Assembly: GCA_046297455.1 (NCBI GenBank)
Contig: JBKBIT010000014.1
Span: forward strand, 1-64,000
Direction: 5' to 3'
Length of the DNA stretch: 64,000 nt
Origin: ZYF759 sp046297455
Lineage (GTDB): Bacteria > Pseudomonadota > Alphaproteobacteria > Rhizobiales > Rhizobiaceae
A program made the position numbers and the translations under genes. The notes below the pieces were generated by a model. It had not been told where the DNA came from. It saw nothing but the letters and a program-made list of their open reading frames with translations, and did no database searches. Positions 1 through 7,883 of the stretch are shown here, one piece after another (position 1 is the first letter of the stretch; each line of letters starts with the position of its first letter).

Positions 1-2
1 CG

Positions 3-566
3 ACTTTGCCCGGGACGGCCGTCACCTTCCGCTGGAACACGGGCGTGGGCGTGACCCAATACTGGCTCGAGGTCGGCACGACCGGCGTCGGCTCCAGGAA
101 CCTAGTCGATGCCAGCACCGGTACGAACACCTGGCGCAATGTCGCCGGCCTGCCCACGGCGGGCACCATCTATGTCCGCCTGTGGTCGCTGATCGGCGGT
201 GCCTGGCAGTTCAACGACTACAGCTATACAGGCGGCGGCGCCAATATTGCCGCCATGACCGCGCCGACACCGGGGTCGACGCTGGGCGCGACCAGCGTGA
301 CCTTTGCCTGGAGCGCGGGCACCGGCGTCAGCCAGTACTGGCTCGAGATCGGCACCACGCCGGGCGGCACCAACCTCTTCAACGCCTCCACAGGCACGAA
401 CACGTCGCAGACCGTCACCGGCCTGCCCACGACCGGCACGCTGTTCGTCAGGCTGTGGTCGCTTCAAGGCGGCGTGTGGCGCGTCAACGACTATGTCTAT
501 GTCGGCATGTCAGGCGTATCCTCGGCCATCTATGAAGGGCCGGCCGAGCGCGGATCCAGAATGTAG
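3..566 (+). CDS. C-terminal part of a repeat-containing, probably secreted protein (5' end outside window)
   Basis: The reading frame is open to the left edge, so the start is missing. About 187 residues remain. They form two tandem repeats of about 80 residues, each with the pattern VTFxW...GV(T/S)QYWLE(V/I)GTT...STGTNT...GLP..GT..VRLWSL.GG.W..NDY.Y. This resembles the fibronectin-type beta-sandwich repeats seen in large exported proteins of environmental bacteria. The repeats are about 60 % identical, suggesting recent duplication. The protein ends about 35 residues after the last repeat with no obvious anchor. It converges with the array on the other strand and is separated from it by a strong terminator, so it is probably not part of that array. 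Function unknown. Confidence 0.75.
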   Translation, partial: TLPGTAVTFRWNTGVGVTQYWLEVGTTGVGSRNLVDASTGTNTWRNVAGLPTAGTIYVRLWSLIGGAWQFNDYSYTGGGANIAAMTAPTPGSTLGATSVTFAWSAGTGVSQYWLEIGTTPGGTNLFNASTGTNTSQTVTGLPTTGTLFVRLWSLQGGVWRVNDYVYVGMSGVSSAIYEGPAERGSRM

Positions 567-600
567 CTCTGGCCCTGCTGAAAACATCGACCCAAAAAGG

Positions 601-628
601 AAAAGGCGCGGTTTCCCGCGCCTTTTTT
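601..628 (+). terminator. Rho-independent terminator of the repeat protein gene
   Basis: Stem GGCGCGG (605-611) with CCGCGCC (616-622), a 4-nt loop, and six T at 623-628. The A run at 601-604 can extend the stem. It lies 35 bp past the stop at 566. Confidence 0.85.
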
Positions 629-685
629 GATGCTCTCGCCCAGACCTTTGCTGACCATGGCGGCTGCAGCGGTCCGCAGCCTGCT

Positions 686-1393
686 TCAGTTGGCCAGTAC
701 CGTTACCTCGACTGCCCCCGTGTAGTCGCCGGGCGCAGCATTGCGACCGTCCCTTGTCCAGTCATGGCGTGCCACGATGTGGATCGTGCCGTGTGCGACC
801 GAATTGCGACTGCCCACATTCGTCGTGACGGAAGGCGTTGCCGCGCCACGGGTGTAAGGCAGGCTGGCAACCCCCTGAGGCCGATGACGTCCACCATGAC
901 TGCGCTGATGGGGAAGGCCGCTATAGTTCTGTGTGGGGACTGGAAACTGGACCACCACGTCGTATCCCAGTTCCTCGCCCGAACCCCGTGCCAGAGTGGC
1001 CTGGCCCCGATAGGAGCCTTCGGCGACTTTCACGAACATGTCTGGCCGCGCGAACACGGTTGCGGATGCATTGCCGTAAACCGTAAACGGGATACGCACC
1101 GGCTGGATCGGCGCCCCATGCGCGGAGGCTTCTTCCGGCACGTTGATCTGAAAGGCGTTGCCTTCAGGGAAGGAAATGTCGGCAATGGGTCCCACGACGA
1201 TGCCGATATTGACCGTCACCGGCTCCTGTGCGTGGGCCGTCCCGCCGACCACCATCCCCATGGCCAGCGTGGATATCAGCAGCGCAGCAGTTGAGCGCGA
1301 TGCTCGTGCCAGCCAGCCGGCGCCCGCCTGCCCGGCCGTCTGCGCGGCGCTCTTGTTTGTGCCATTCCCTGAATAGAAGCCGAATATACGCAT
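686..1393 (-). CDS. Exported beta-rich subunit-like protein, last gene of the secretin array
   Basis: 235 residues with a long n-region, a hydrophobic stretch around 33-52 and a probable cleavage after AHA (near 55). It is paralogous to the product of 7258-7854: both have VRxxxxxxGNASATxxAxPDxF, an (E/V)GYxxxxxFP stretch, a (G)IAALP/GVASLP stretch, and a final GxYxGxVxxTx strand. A histidine/arginine-rich insertion (about 155-170) is absent from the paralogue. The ATG at 1393 follows CTGGAGCG, a reasonable ribosome site. I infer a minor subunit or adaptor of the structure built by this array. No known family is recognised; the final strand resembles fimbrial subunit ends. Confidence 0.7.
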   Translation of the reverse strand: MRIFGFYSGNGTNKSAAQTAGQAGAGWLARASRSTAALLISTLAMGMVVGGTAHAQEPVTVNIGIVVGPIADISFPEGNAFQINVPEEASAHGAPIQPVRIPFTVYGNASATVFARPDMFVKVAEGSYRGQATLARGSGEELGYDVVVQFPVPTQNYSGLPHQRSHGGRHRPQGVASLPYTRGAATPSVTTNVGSRNSVAHGTIHIVARHDWTRDGRNAAPGDYTGAVEVTVLAN

Positions 1394-1595
1394 CGTACGC
1401 TCCAGACAATTGGGCCTCCGAACTGTATTGATTCAGCCGTTCGGATGGCCCGGAGAATTTGTTGCGTACATGCTATACAGATGACCGATAAAAATGCGGT
1501 TATCCGGGGTATTCGATTTTAGATTTTTTGATTTTACTCTTGTTTACCAACAATTTTAGCAATCTGGGAATGTTTGTTTTCGTGCCGTCTTCCCG
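1394..1595. other. AT-rich intergenic gap before the last gene of the array
   Basis: This 202-bp gap is the largest inside the array and is clearly AT-rich between 1430 and 1570, unlike the short or overlapping gaps elsewhere. It probably carries a separate promoter for the gene ending at 686, but I could not place convincing -35 and -10 boxes. I see no clear terminator for the upstream gene. Confidence 0.35.
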
Positions 1596-3590
1596 TCAGT
1601 CTTGTGGCATTTCCTGCTCGTCCGGCTCCGTTGGATTTTCCTGATCGTCCGGCTCCGATCCGATGTCTTCTTCCGTCTCCCCGTCGACGGCCTCACCGGC
1701 CTCGGACGAGGTTGGCTGATCGGGCATCACGTCGGCGTCCGGATCGGACAGGACGACATGCAATCTCGTTTCTGACCCGCCATCTTCGTCGTCCAGCACT
1801 TCCTCGCGCAATGTGAGGACCTGTTCCGCGATGACCCGTTCGCCAGCACCGTAGTCGCTGGTTGCCCGCAACAGGTAATTGCCGGGTTCGAGATTGGAGA
1901 GATCCAGTTCGGCGGCAAAATCTCGAATGCCCATGGGAAGCAGAAGACCTGCTTCGCTGCTCATCTGCCGGGTCATGAAATGATCCTGATTGACGGACAA
2001 CAACTGGAGCATCGCGGTTGGCTGCAGGTGAATGTTGCCGGCATTTATGAAGCGCAACTGCGCAAGATAGAGACCGTCCACGCCACTCTCTGCGAGGGTC
2101 AGCCGCTCGATAACGCCGTTTGGCGCGTTCTCGACCGCCTCACGGCGAACGTGAAGAAGCGATCTGGTCTCGCCCGCGCTCTGACCATCATCATAGCGAC
2201 CCGCAAAGACGATATCCGCATAATAGTTTGCGTAGCCGGCACCCTCTCGTGGCAGCCGACTTGTCACCCTGATGTTACGCCGCTGACCAGGCATCAGCAT
2301 GAACTCGTTCGGCCGAACGTCGGTCCACCCCGCGGCCGAAAGATTGTCTCCCAATATGTCTCCCATCGCCTTGCCCGAGAAGACATCTGGGGTACCGACC
2401 GTCACGTCGACGGAAATCGGCTGATCACTCGGATTCATGACGGTGACTGCATTGGCCCTGCTGCCACCGGGCACAGCAACGATGCTGAAGAAATCCGGTT
2501 CGAGCAAAAGACTGGTATCAAAGGCGATCCGGTCAATATCGGGATCACCCTCGAAATCTATGGTCTTCTCCAGCCGCGGGGTGCGCGTTCCATCCACCGC
2601 GAGATTGCCGACCAGTCTGTATTCTCCAGACGGCAGTCTCCGGTCGAGATCAGAGAACAGTTCGAGGGTTATGCCTGGCAAAATCTTCATTCGCGGCAAC
2701 TCTGCCGTGGTGACCAGACGCCATTGGTCCCCCATCCGCCGTTCGACCCGGATGTCTCCCACGAGATCGGAATAGGTCAGGCCTTCATTGACGATTTCCA
2801 TGGAAACACGGGTCGAAGGATCGGCAAACCGGTTCCCCTCATCATCGGTCCCAGCGTCATATTCCATTGATATGTCGGCCATCGAAACGTTCTGCCGTAC
2901 GGCTGTTCCGCGAATGCTGTTGACGAACGGGACAAGGAAGCCGAACCGGATCGCAAAAACGGCTTCCCGTTCGGCCCCGGTGCCGGTTGGCATCTCCGGC
3001 TCGTCGGTCTGGATGCGGACGGCAGAAACGAAGGTACCGCGGCTTCTGGGTGGGACGCGAATGAGAACCGGAATCTCTTCGGAGGCGCCGGGTGAAATAC
3101 TGATGCGGTTGGCCGGCAGCGCGATCCAGTCGCGGCTGGATATCTCCCGAAGGTTGTCCGCTTCTTCTTGGGACATGTCTTCCGCCAGCATCTCGTCGGT
3201 AACGATGCGCAGGGAGCCGTCCCGCGCCTGGGTCAGGTGGACGACTTCCAGGTTCACGGGTTCGGTTCGAGTAGGATGCTGGTTTCGGACATTGACCAGC
3301 ACGCGCGCAACGCGGTTCGGCGGCAGTTCCGCCTCCACCTTCATCGGGCGGACGACCAGGCTTTGTTGCTGTGCCGATGCGGACGCGGGAAAGAGCAACG
3401 GGAGGGCGAGGCCGATGAGGAGCAAAAGGGCCAGGCTTGCAAGCGGGTGTCGCCAACCGATCCGCATGTCCAGCCCGACGGCAGCTTGCAATTTCCAACG
3501 GCGCTGAGCCCTGCAAGGACCCAACGGCCGATAAGCGCGCCTGCTCGCGGCAGGGATCGTCGAGGACGGGGAAAGCGTAGATATTGTCAC
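1596..3590 (-). CDS. Large exported PapD-like / multi-Ig-domain protein with acidic tail (paralogue 1)
   Basis: 664 residues from a GTG start at 3590 preceded by AGGCAGGGAT; an ATG at 3467 (622 residues) would give a cleaner signal peptide (MRIGWRHPLASLALLLL..., cleavage after ASASA) but has a weaker ribosome site, so the start is open. After the signal the protein begins SLVVRPMKVEAELPPNR, followed by an N-x-Q strand region, W-IALPANRISISPG and IRVPPRSRG, the order seen in the first domain of periplasmic fimbrial chaperones. Further beta domains follow. The last 70 residues are almost only E, D, P, S and G. It is a paralogue of the product of 7884-9683 over its whole length. I infer a periplasmic chaperone or scaffold for the small subunits. 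No usher is encoded nearby. Confidence 0.7.
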   Translation of the reverse strand: MTISTLSPSSTIPAASRRAYRPLGPCRAQRRWKLQAAVGLDMRIGWRHPLASLALLLLIGLALPLLFPASASAQQQSLVVRPMKVEAELPPNRVARVLVNVRNQHPTRTEPVNLEVVHLTQARDGSLRIVTDEMLAEDMSQEEADNLREISSRDWIALPANRISISPGASEEIPVLIRVPPRSRGTFVSAVRIQTDEPEMPTGTGAEREAVFAIRFGFLVPFVNSIRGTAVRQNVSMADISMEYDAGTDDEGNRFADPSTRVSMEIVNEGLTYSDLVGDIRVERRMGDQWRLVTTAELPRMKILPGITLELFSDLDRRLPSGEYRLVGNLAVDGTRTPRLEKTIDFEGDPDIDRIAFDTSLLLEPDFFSIVAVPGGSRANAVTVMNPSDQPISVDVTVGTPDVFSGKAMGDILGDNLSAAGWTDVRPNEFMLMPGQRRNIRVTSRLPREGAGYANYYADIVFAGRYDDGQSAGETRSLLHVRREAVENAPNGVIERLTLAESGVDGLYLAQLRFINAGNIHLQPTAMLQLLSVNQDHFMTRQMSSEAGLLLPMGIRDFAAELDLSNLEPGNYLLRATSDYGAGERVIAEQVLTLREEVLDDEDGGSETRLHVVLSDPDADVMPDQPTSSEAGEAVDGETEEDIGSEPDDQENPTEPDEQEMPQD

Positions 3591-3633
3591 TTCGATCCCT
3601 GCCTCTCGGGGCGTTCCGTCTCGCTGGCTGCCA

Positions 3634-4365
3634 TCACGGGACGACTATCAGGCTCATTTCGATCTCGTAGACTCCCGGCGGCGCGAAGAGATTGCCCGAA
3701 TCCTGCAACGTATTGTCCCAGCGCGTGGAAACACCAACAGCGAAGTCGTGGATGCCGTTCTGGTAGGGCGCACCCTCGGTGAAGGTCAGCACCGCATTGC
3801 CGCAATTGTGCTGTACCCGCGGGCCGAGATCTCCGATTGTGTTGATGACGCGGGCCATCTGCGGCCAGACTCCAAGAACGTGAGCTGGATTTCCGGGGTT
3901 CCCGCCCAGAAGAACCGCTTCACCGAAGAAGGTTGCCCCCGGATTGCTCTCGCTGCAGCCCCGGTTGAAGCCGTTGCGGCGAGGAAAATCCAGGTGCAGC
4001 GAACTGATCGGTACATTCGTTTCAAGCCGAACGACGGGTATGTCCGCACCAGCCTCGTTGATGTTTACCGCATCCATCTGGGTGGAGGTCGGCAGCATGA
4101 AGTTGCCGCCATTTGCGGGCGGGCTATCCACGATCATGCTGCCCTGCCCCTTCTGCACCGAAAGGACCGTCACCTGCTGTACCAAAACCTCGATAGTGAC
4201 CTCGGGTAGTTCCGAGAGCACCGGCTGCGGCACCTGGGCAGAGGATGGCGCAGCCCAGCCGAGCACGGCCAGGCCAAGCATGACGACCCCCACGCGCCCG
4301 CTGGATGTCAGCGGGGCGCAAGTTATATGATCGGGGGTCGGCATGGGGTTCTGCTCGTGCATCAC
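3634..4365 (-). CDS. Exported beta-rich subunit-like protein
   Basis: 243 residues from a GTG at 4365; the ATG at 4362 is equally possible. The signal peptide has a hydrophobic core VGVVMLGLAVLGWA and ends near PSSAQ. The mature part opens with a strand VTIEVLVQQVTVLSVQ and ends GVYEIEMSLIVVP. It is a paralogue of its upstream neighbour (4373-5062): shared are VLVQ(Q/E), GSMI(V/I)D, (V/L)VRL.TN, (F/W)FGEA and LGV(W/F)P. Two cysteines in the mature part could form a disulfide. The gap to the upstream gene is 7 bp, so they are co-transcribed. Likely a structural subunit; no named family recognised. Confidence 0.7.
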   Translation of the reverse strand: MMHEQNPMPTPDHITCAPLTSSGRVGVVMLGLAVLGWAAPSSAQVPQPVLSELPEVTIEVLVQQVTVLSVQKGQGSMIVDSPPANGGNFMLPTSTQMDAVNINEAGADIPVVRLETNVPISSLHLDFPRRNGFNRGCSESNPGATFFGEAVLLGGNPGNPAHVLGVWPQMARVINTIGDLGPRVQHNCGNAVLTFTEGAPYQNGIHDFAVGVSTRWDNTLQDSGNLFAPPGVYEIEMSLIVVP

Positions 4366-4372
4366 GACGATC

Positions 4373-5062
4373 TCAGGGAACGACCGTCAGCGTGATTGCC
4401 ATGCTGTAGGTGTCCGGCTCTGCGAAAAGCGTCGGGCTGGATACCGGCGTGCGGCTCCAGTTGGTCGCTGCACCGATCGCCACAAGATGCGAACCCGGGC
4501 CGAAATTGCCGGCATTCGGACCATTGCGAATGAACCCGTCGACCTGGCTGCCGCCAATGTTCATCGCCATGCCGCCGCCGCCGCCAATGATGTTCATGGT
4601 GGCCTCGTCGACCAGGCCGGCACCCGGGAACACGCCGAGAATGCCGCCCGTGTTCTGGCCGATCGCTTCGCCGAACCACTCGAATGCAGTGCCGTCGAAG
4701 GTCGCGTTGGCGGCCGGGTAGTTGGGGTGGTCACGGTTACGGATGCCGTTGATCTTGGTGTAGTCACCACGTATCGCGTCGACGACGAAATTGGTGTTGA
4801 GCCGCACCAGGGCGTAATTGCCGGTCGACGCGTTGAAGACGCTGCCGCCCGAGGATGGCTGGCCCTGCATCGTGTCTTCGGTGTCGTCGATGATCATGCT
4901 GCCTGAGGCCTGCACGACCTGCAGGAAGGAAATCTCCTGCACCAGCACATTGACAGTAACCACAGCTGGATCCGGATCGTAGATCGTCTGAGCCATGGCC
5001 GTGCTGCCGAGAAGCAGCATTGCCGAGGCACCAGCGCCTGCAATGAAATATTTCCGTGCCAT
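4373..5062 (-). CDS. Exported beta-rich subunit-like protein, glycine-rich
   Basis: 229 residues. The ATG at 5062 is chosen because AAGGAGA sits at the right distance, and it gives a textbook signal peptide (MARKYFIAGAGASAMLLLG, cleavage after AMAQ). The open frame extends upstream to 5116 but that part would translate the ribosome site. The mature protein starts with the strand VTVNVLVQEISFLQVVQ, holds a GGGGGMAMNIGG stretch in the middle and ends DTYSMAITLTVVP. It is a paralogue of the gene just downstream. Inferred as a structural subunit of the same assembly. Confidence 0.72.
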   Translation of the reverse strand: MARKYFIAGAGASAMLLLGSTAMAQTIYDPDPAVVTVNVLVQEISFLQVVQASGSMIIDDTEDTMQGQPSSGGSVFNASTGNYALVRLNTNFVVDAIRGDYTKINGIRNRDHPNYPAANATFDGTAFEWFGEAIGQNTGGILGVFPGAGLVDEATMNIIGGGGGMAMNIGGSQVDGFIRNGPNAGNFGPGSHLVAIGAATNWSRTPVSSPTLFAEPDTYSMAITLTVVP

Positions 5063-5129
5063 CATGTTCTCCTTTCCTTCGCCTCCACTGGGTCCGCCGG
5101 CGCCCATCACCGGCAAGAACCCCCGATAT

Positions 5130-5510
5130 TCATGCGATTGCCAGATCCACGATGAACGTGCCGCGCGTTCTGCTGACGACGTAAAGCTTGGTTCCGTGCA
5201 CGGCCATCATGGCCGCCACCATGTTGCCGCTGCGCACCCGCACCCCGCCCGATTCCGCAAGTGCGTTGCGAACATGGACACCGTGTCTGAGGATTTCCTC
5301 GCGGCTGAAGCCTGCCCGCAGCATCGCGTTGGCCAGTTGTTCGGCCGGGACGTCGGCGGAATCGCCCACCGTCATCGGCGTCACCGTTTCCTCGGCCAGC
5401 GCCACACCCCTGTCGGTCGACGCGCAGGCCGCAAGGAAGAGCGGGAAGAGGAGGATGACGAACGCTTTCGCCATCGGCGACGTCACGTGCTTATGCAAGG
5501 GACGGATCAT
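5130..5510 (-). CDS. Small lipoprotein overlapping the secretin gene (candidate pilotin)
   Basis: 126 residues. The signal peptide ends in a lipobox LAAC (cysteine near residue 29), so it should be a lipid-anchored periplasmic protein. The start codon overlaps the secretin stop as ATGA and is preceded by GGAGGG, which implies translational coupling. The mature part has a helical segment (VPAEQLANAMLRAGFSREEI) and a basic C-terminal half ending in hydrophobic strands. Secretins commonly need a small lipoprotein (pilotin) for outer-membrane targeting, and position and size fit that role. This is inference; sequence similarity to known pilotins was not seen. Confidence 0.7.
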   Translation of the reverse strand: MIRPLHKHVTSPMAKAFVILLFPLFLAACASTDRGVALAEETVTPMTVGDSADVPAEQLANAMLRAGFSREEILRHGVHVRNALAESGGVRVRSGNMVAAMMAVHGTKLYVVSRTRGTFIVDLAIA

Positions 5511-7204
5511 GGGCGTCCCTCCATCCGGTCGAGGGCAGCCTCGAGTTCCATGCGATAGCTTCTTTCGTCGATGGTTCTGAGCGGCGGCATTACCGGCCGC
5601 GCTGCTTCCAGCTTTCCGCCCCGTTCGTTGACCAGCGTCGCGGTCACGAAAACCGCCACTTGCCGTGCCTGATGGTTGACGGTGTCGGTCCGGAACGCCC
5701 GACCCAGGAGCGGCACGCTGTGCGAGCCCGGCAACCCGGCGCGGTTCAGCTGCGAACGCGTGTCGGCAAGTCCGGCAATCGCCGCGGTGCCGCCGCTCTG
5801 GATCTGGACCGTATTGCGCGCCGTGCGGCGGCTCACCACCGGCAGGTTGCGTTCGCCACGCGACACCACATCGCTGACTTCGATATTCATATCCAGTGTG
5901 AGTTCCCCTCTTGGCCCGACTTGCGGCGTGATGCGCAGGATCGTTCCGGTTTCGATCTTCTCAAGCTCCGCGCGGATGAAGGTCCCGGAGTCGGCCGTGA
6001 TCTGGAAATACTCTTCCGTGGTGACACGGATCTCCGATTCGATGCCGTCCTGCGCCAGCACCTGGGGACTGGCGATGATGGTCGCTTCGTTGTTCTGCGA
6101 CAGCATGTTGAGAGTAAGCGACAGCGCGTTGGTGAAGGTCCCGTCCGGCGCATAGCCGATGCGCATTTCCCAGGGAAAGCCGGTGAGCGCCGAGCCGATC
6201 GACGCGCCCGCCTGAATGGTGGGCAGCCGCCATTCGGCACCGAAATCCAGCACGTCCGCCCGCTCCAGCACGACCACGCGTGCATCGAGCATGATATGCT
6301 GGCGCGCCACGTCGATGGTGGAAATGTCGCCCAGAATGCGATGCACCAGCGTGTCTGGGGCGCTCACGGCCAGCGTGTTGGTCGCCTCATCGGCCCGCAC
6401 GAATTGCTGGACAGCCTCGGGCAGGAGATTGAGCGTGGTGCCCGCCTTGGCGTGCTGCAGTTTCACGATCCGCGTGGGATGCACGTCCGGCACGCCGAAG
6501 CTGCCGGCTGTCCTTGGCCGGTCAAGCCGCCTCAGATGCTCGATGATCGTGGCCTGCGAGGAGGCGGGCGCGCTGACAGCCAGCGTCTCGCGCTCCTCAT
6601 CGACGCGGACGAATCGCTGCAGGTGTTCGGGCAGCATGGTGCGGGCGGCCGAGGCCCGGACATGGACCATCGGCACGAACTGCGTCTGCTCTGCCGGCGA
6701 ATCGATCGTGCCGAGATCGGCGATGATGCGGCGCATGATGCGCTCAGGCGCGGTGATCGCAACGGCGTTGCTTGAGGGGTCCACCCGCACATAGCGCTGC
6801 AGCGGATTGGGCAACATGCTGCGCGCCGCGTCGGCGGTCACATGGCGCAGGTCGAAGACCCGCGTTTCGGACACATCCACGAAGGCGCCCGACGTCTCGT
6901 CCGGCGAAAAGACGAGGAAGTAGTTCTCGCCCCGGTAAACCTGGTATTCGGTACCCGCCAGCATCAGGTCGAGCGCCCGCTCGACCGGAACGTCCTCCAG
7001 CTCCAGCGTGACAAGGCCGCCAACCGACGGATCGGCCACGATGTTGACCCCGGCCTGCGCGGCGACGTCTTCGAGCGCCTGCCGCAGATCGGTGTCGAAG
7101 AACACGTTACTGACCAGGGGCCCGCTTTGGGATGAAGCGGAGCCTGCCCATATCAGTGCCGCCGCAAAGATCGGCAGCACGATTCCCCGCGCCTTTTCAA
7201 TCAC
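5507..7204 (-). CDS. Secretin (GspD/PilQ superfamily) with three near-identical N-domain repeats
   Basis: 565 residues from a GTG at 7204; GAGAGGAGAG at 7210-7219 lies 5 nt before it and would be inside the gene if the ATG at 7222 were used. Signal peptide, then an STN/N0-like domain (about 30-100: DLRQALEDVAAQAGVNIV...), then three repeats of about 65 residues (about 112-320), each with the pattern (L/V)LP..(L/V)Q(R/Q)(F/Y)VR.D...(N/T).(V/L)A(I/V)(S/T)AP. The secretin core (about 325-530) shows VVVLERADVLDFGAEW, ATIIASPQVLAQDG, GTILRITPQVGPRGEL, VQIQSGGTAAIAGL, VPLLGRAF and a final strand pair. It should form a multimeric outer-membrane channel. The usual partners (ATPase, platform, pseudopilins) are absent. 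The next gene overlaps it and encodes a lipoprotein. Confidence 0.88.
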   Translation of the reverse strand: MIEKARGIVLPIFAAALIWAGSASSQSGPLVSNVFFDTDLRQALEDVAAQAGVNIVADPSVGGLVTLELEDVPVERALDLMLAGTEYQVYRGENYFLVFSPDETSGAFVDVSETRVFDLRHVTADAARSMLPNPLQRYVRVDPSSNAVAITAPERIMRRIIADLGTIDSPAEQTQFVPMVHVRASAARTMLPEHLQRFVRVDEERETLAVSAPASSQATIIEHLRRLDRPRTAGSFGVPDVHPTRIVKLQHAKAGTTLNLLPEAVQQFVRADEATNTLAVSAPDTLVHRILGDISTIDVARQHIMLDARVVVLERADVLDFGAEWRLPTIQAGASIGSALTGFPWEMRIGYAPDGTFTNALSLTLNMLSQNNEATIIASPQVLAQDGIESEIRVTTEEYFQITADSGTFIRAELEKIETGTILRITPQVGPRGELTLDMNIEVSDVVSRGERNLPVVSRRTARNTVQIQSGGTAAIAGLADTRSQLNRAGLPGSHSVPLLGRAFRTDTVNHQARQVAVFVTATLVNERGGKLEAARPVMPPLRTIDERSYRMELEAALDRMEGRP

Positions 7205-7257
7205 CAAGTCTCTCCTCTCCATGCATCCGATGCATGCCCAAATAGAAATTCTCGTTT

Positions 7258-7854
7258 CTAGATATTGTCAGCCGTCAACGTCAGAATGACCGACCCCTCA
7301 TACAGTCCCGGCAGCGGCAGACCGCCATCGGGTGTGTACTCGTGACTTGTCTCCATGTGGATGACGCCTTCGCGCTCACCGCCCGTCAGCATCAGGTCGA
7401 CAGTTAATGGCGGCGTCGTCGGGCCGGGCGCGAAATTGGGAAGAGCGGCGATGCCCGTGGGCGAACCAACCACGCCAAGCCGCGGGAAGCGCAGTTCGAG
7501 GTTGTAGCCCACCGATCCGGCACCCAGGATCGCTTTGCCCATCCACCCCTCGCCGGGGATCTCGATGAAGTCGTCGGGTTCGGCCACCAGGGTCGCCGAC
7601 GCATTGCCCCAGACGCGGAAGCGGACGCCGTTGGAGGGAACCGTGGAACCGGCCGGCGGGATCTCCAGATAGAGCAGCGGATTGTCCAGGAATTCGAGAA
7701 ACGCGGTCGGGAAGACCTGGATCGTCACGTCGGTCTGGTAGATGTTGTTGGCCAGTTGCTGGGACTGGGCGGGAACCATGGCCCCGAGCCAGGCGAGTGC
7801 GCCGAGCGCCACGACCGGACCTGTTTTTGAGCGGAAAATCGAACTCATACACAT
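7258..7854 (-). CDS. Exported beta-rich subunit-like protein
   Basis: 198 residues. The ATG at 7854 is preferred because GAGGAACGAG precedes it; the open frame also has a GTG at 7869. The signal peptide ends near AQSQQ. The mature protein begins with strands NIYQTDVTIQVFPTAF, contains VRFRVWGNASATLVAEPDDF and closes with GLYEGSVILTLTADNI. It is a paralogue of the product of 686-1393. It lies 29 bp after the large PapD-like gene and 53 bp before the secretin gene, all on one strand. Probable minor subunit or tip/adaptor protein; no named family. Confidence 0.7.
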   Translation of the reverse strand: MCMSSIFRSKTGPVVALGALAWLGAMVPAQSQQLANNIYQTDVTIQVFPTAFLEFLDNPLLYLEIPPAGSTVPSNGVRFRVWGNASATLVAEPDDFIEIPGEGWMGKAILGAGSVGYNLELRFPRLGVVGSPTGIAALPNFAPGPTTPPLTVDLMLTGGEREGVIHMETSHEYTPDGGLPLPGLYEGSVILTLTADNI

Positions 7855-7883
7855 CGTCTCGTTCCTCACATCCCGGCAGAGCG

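Noticed and set aside
686..1393. Possible frameshift around residues 150-170 of the last subunit-like protein (odd H/R-rich stretch)
   Set aside because: Other frames do not give a better match to the paralogue there, and similarity resumes in the same frame, so an insertion is simpler.
1494..1516. A third operator-like site GTTATCCGGGGTATTC before the last gene of the array
   Set aside because: It has TATCC and GGGTA halves but with different spacing and without the central CCAAA, so it does not match the 17-bp motif shared by 10629 and 11958.
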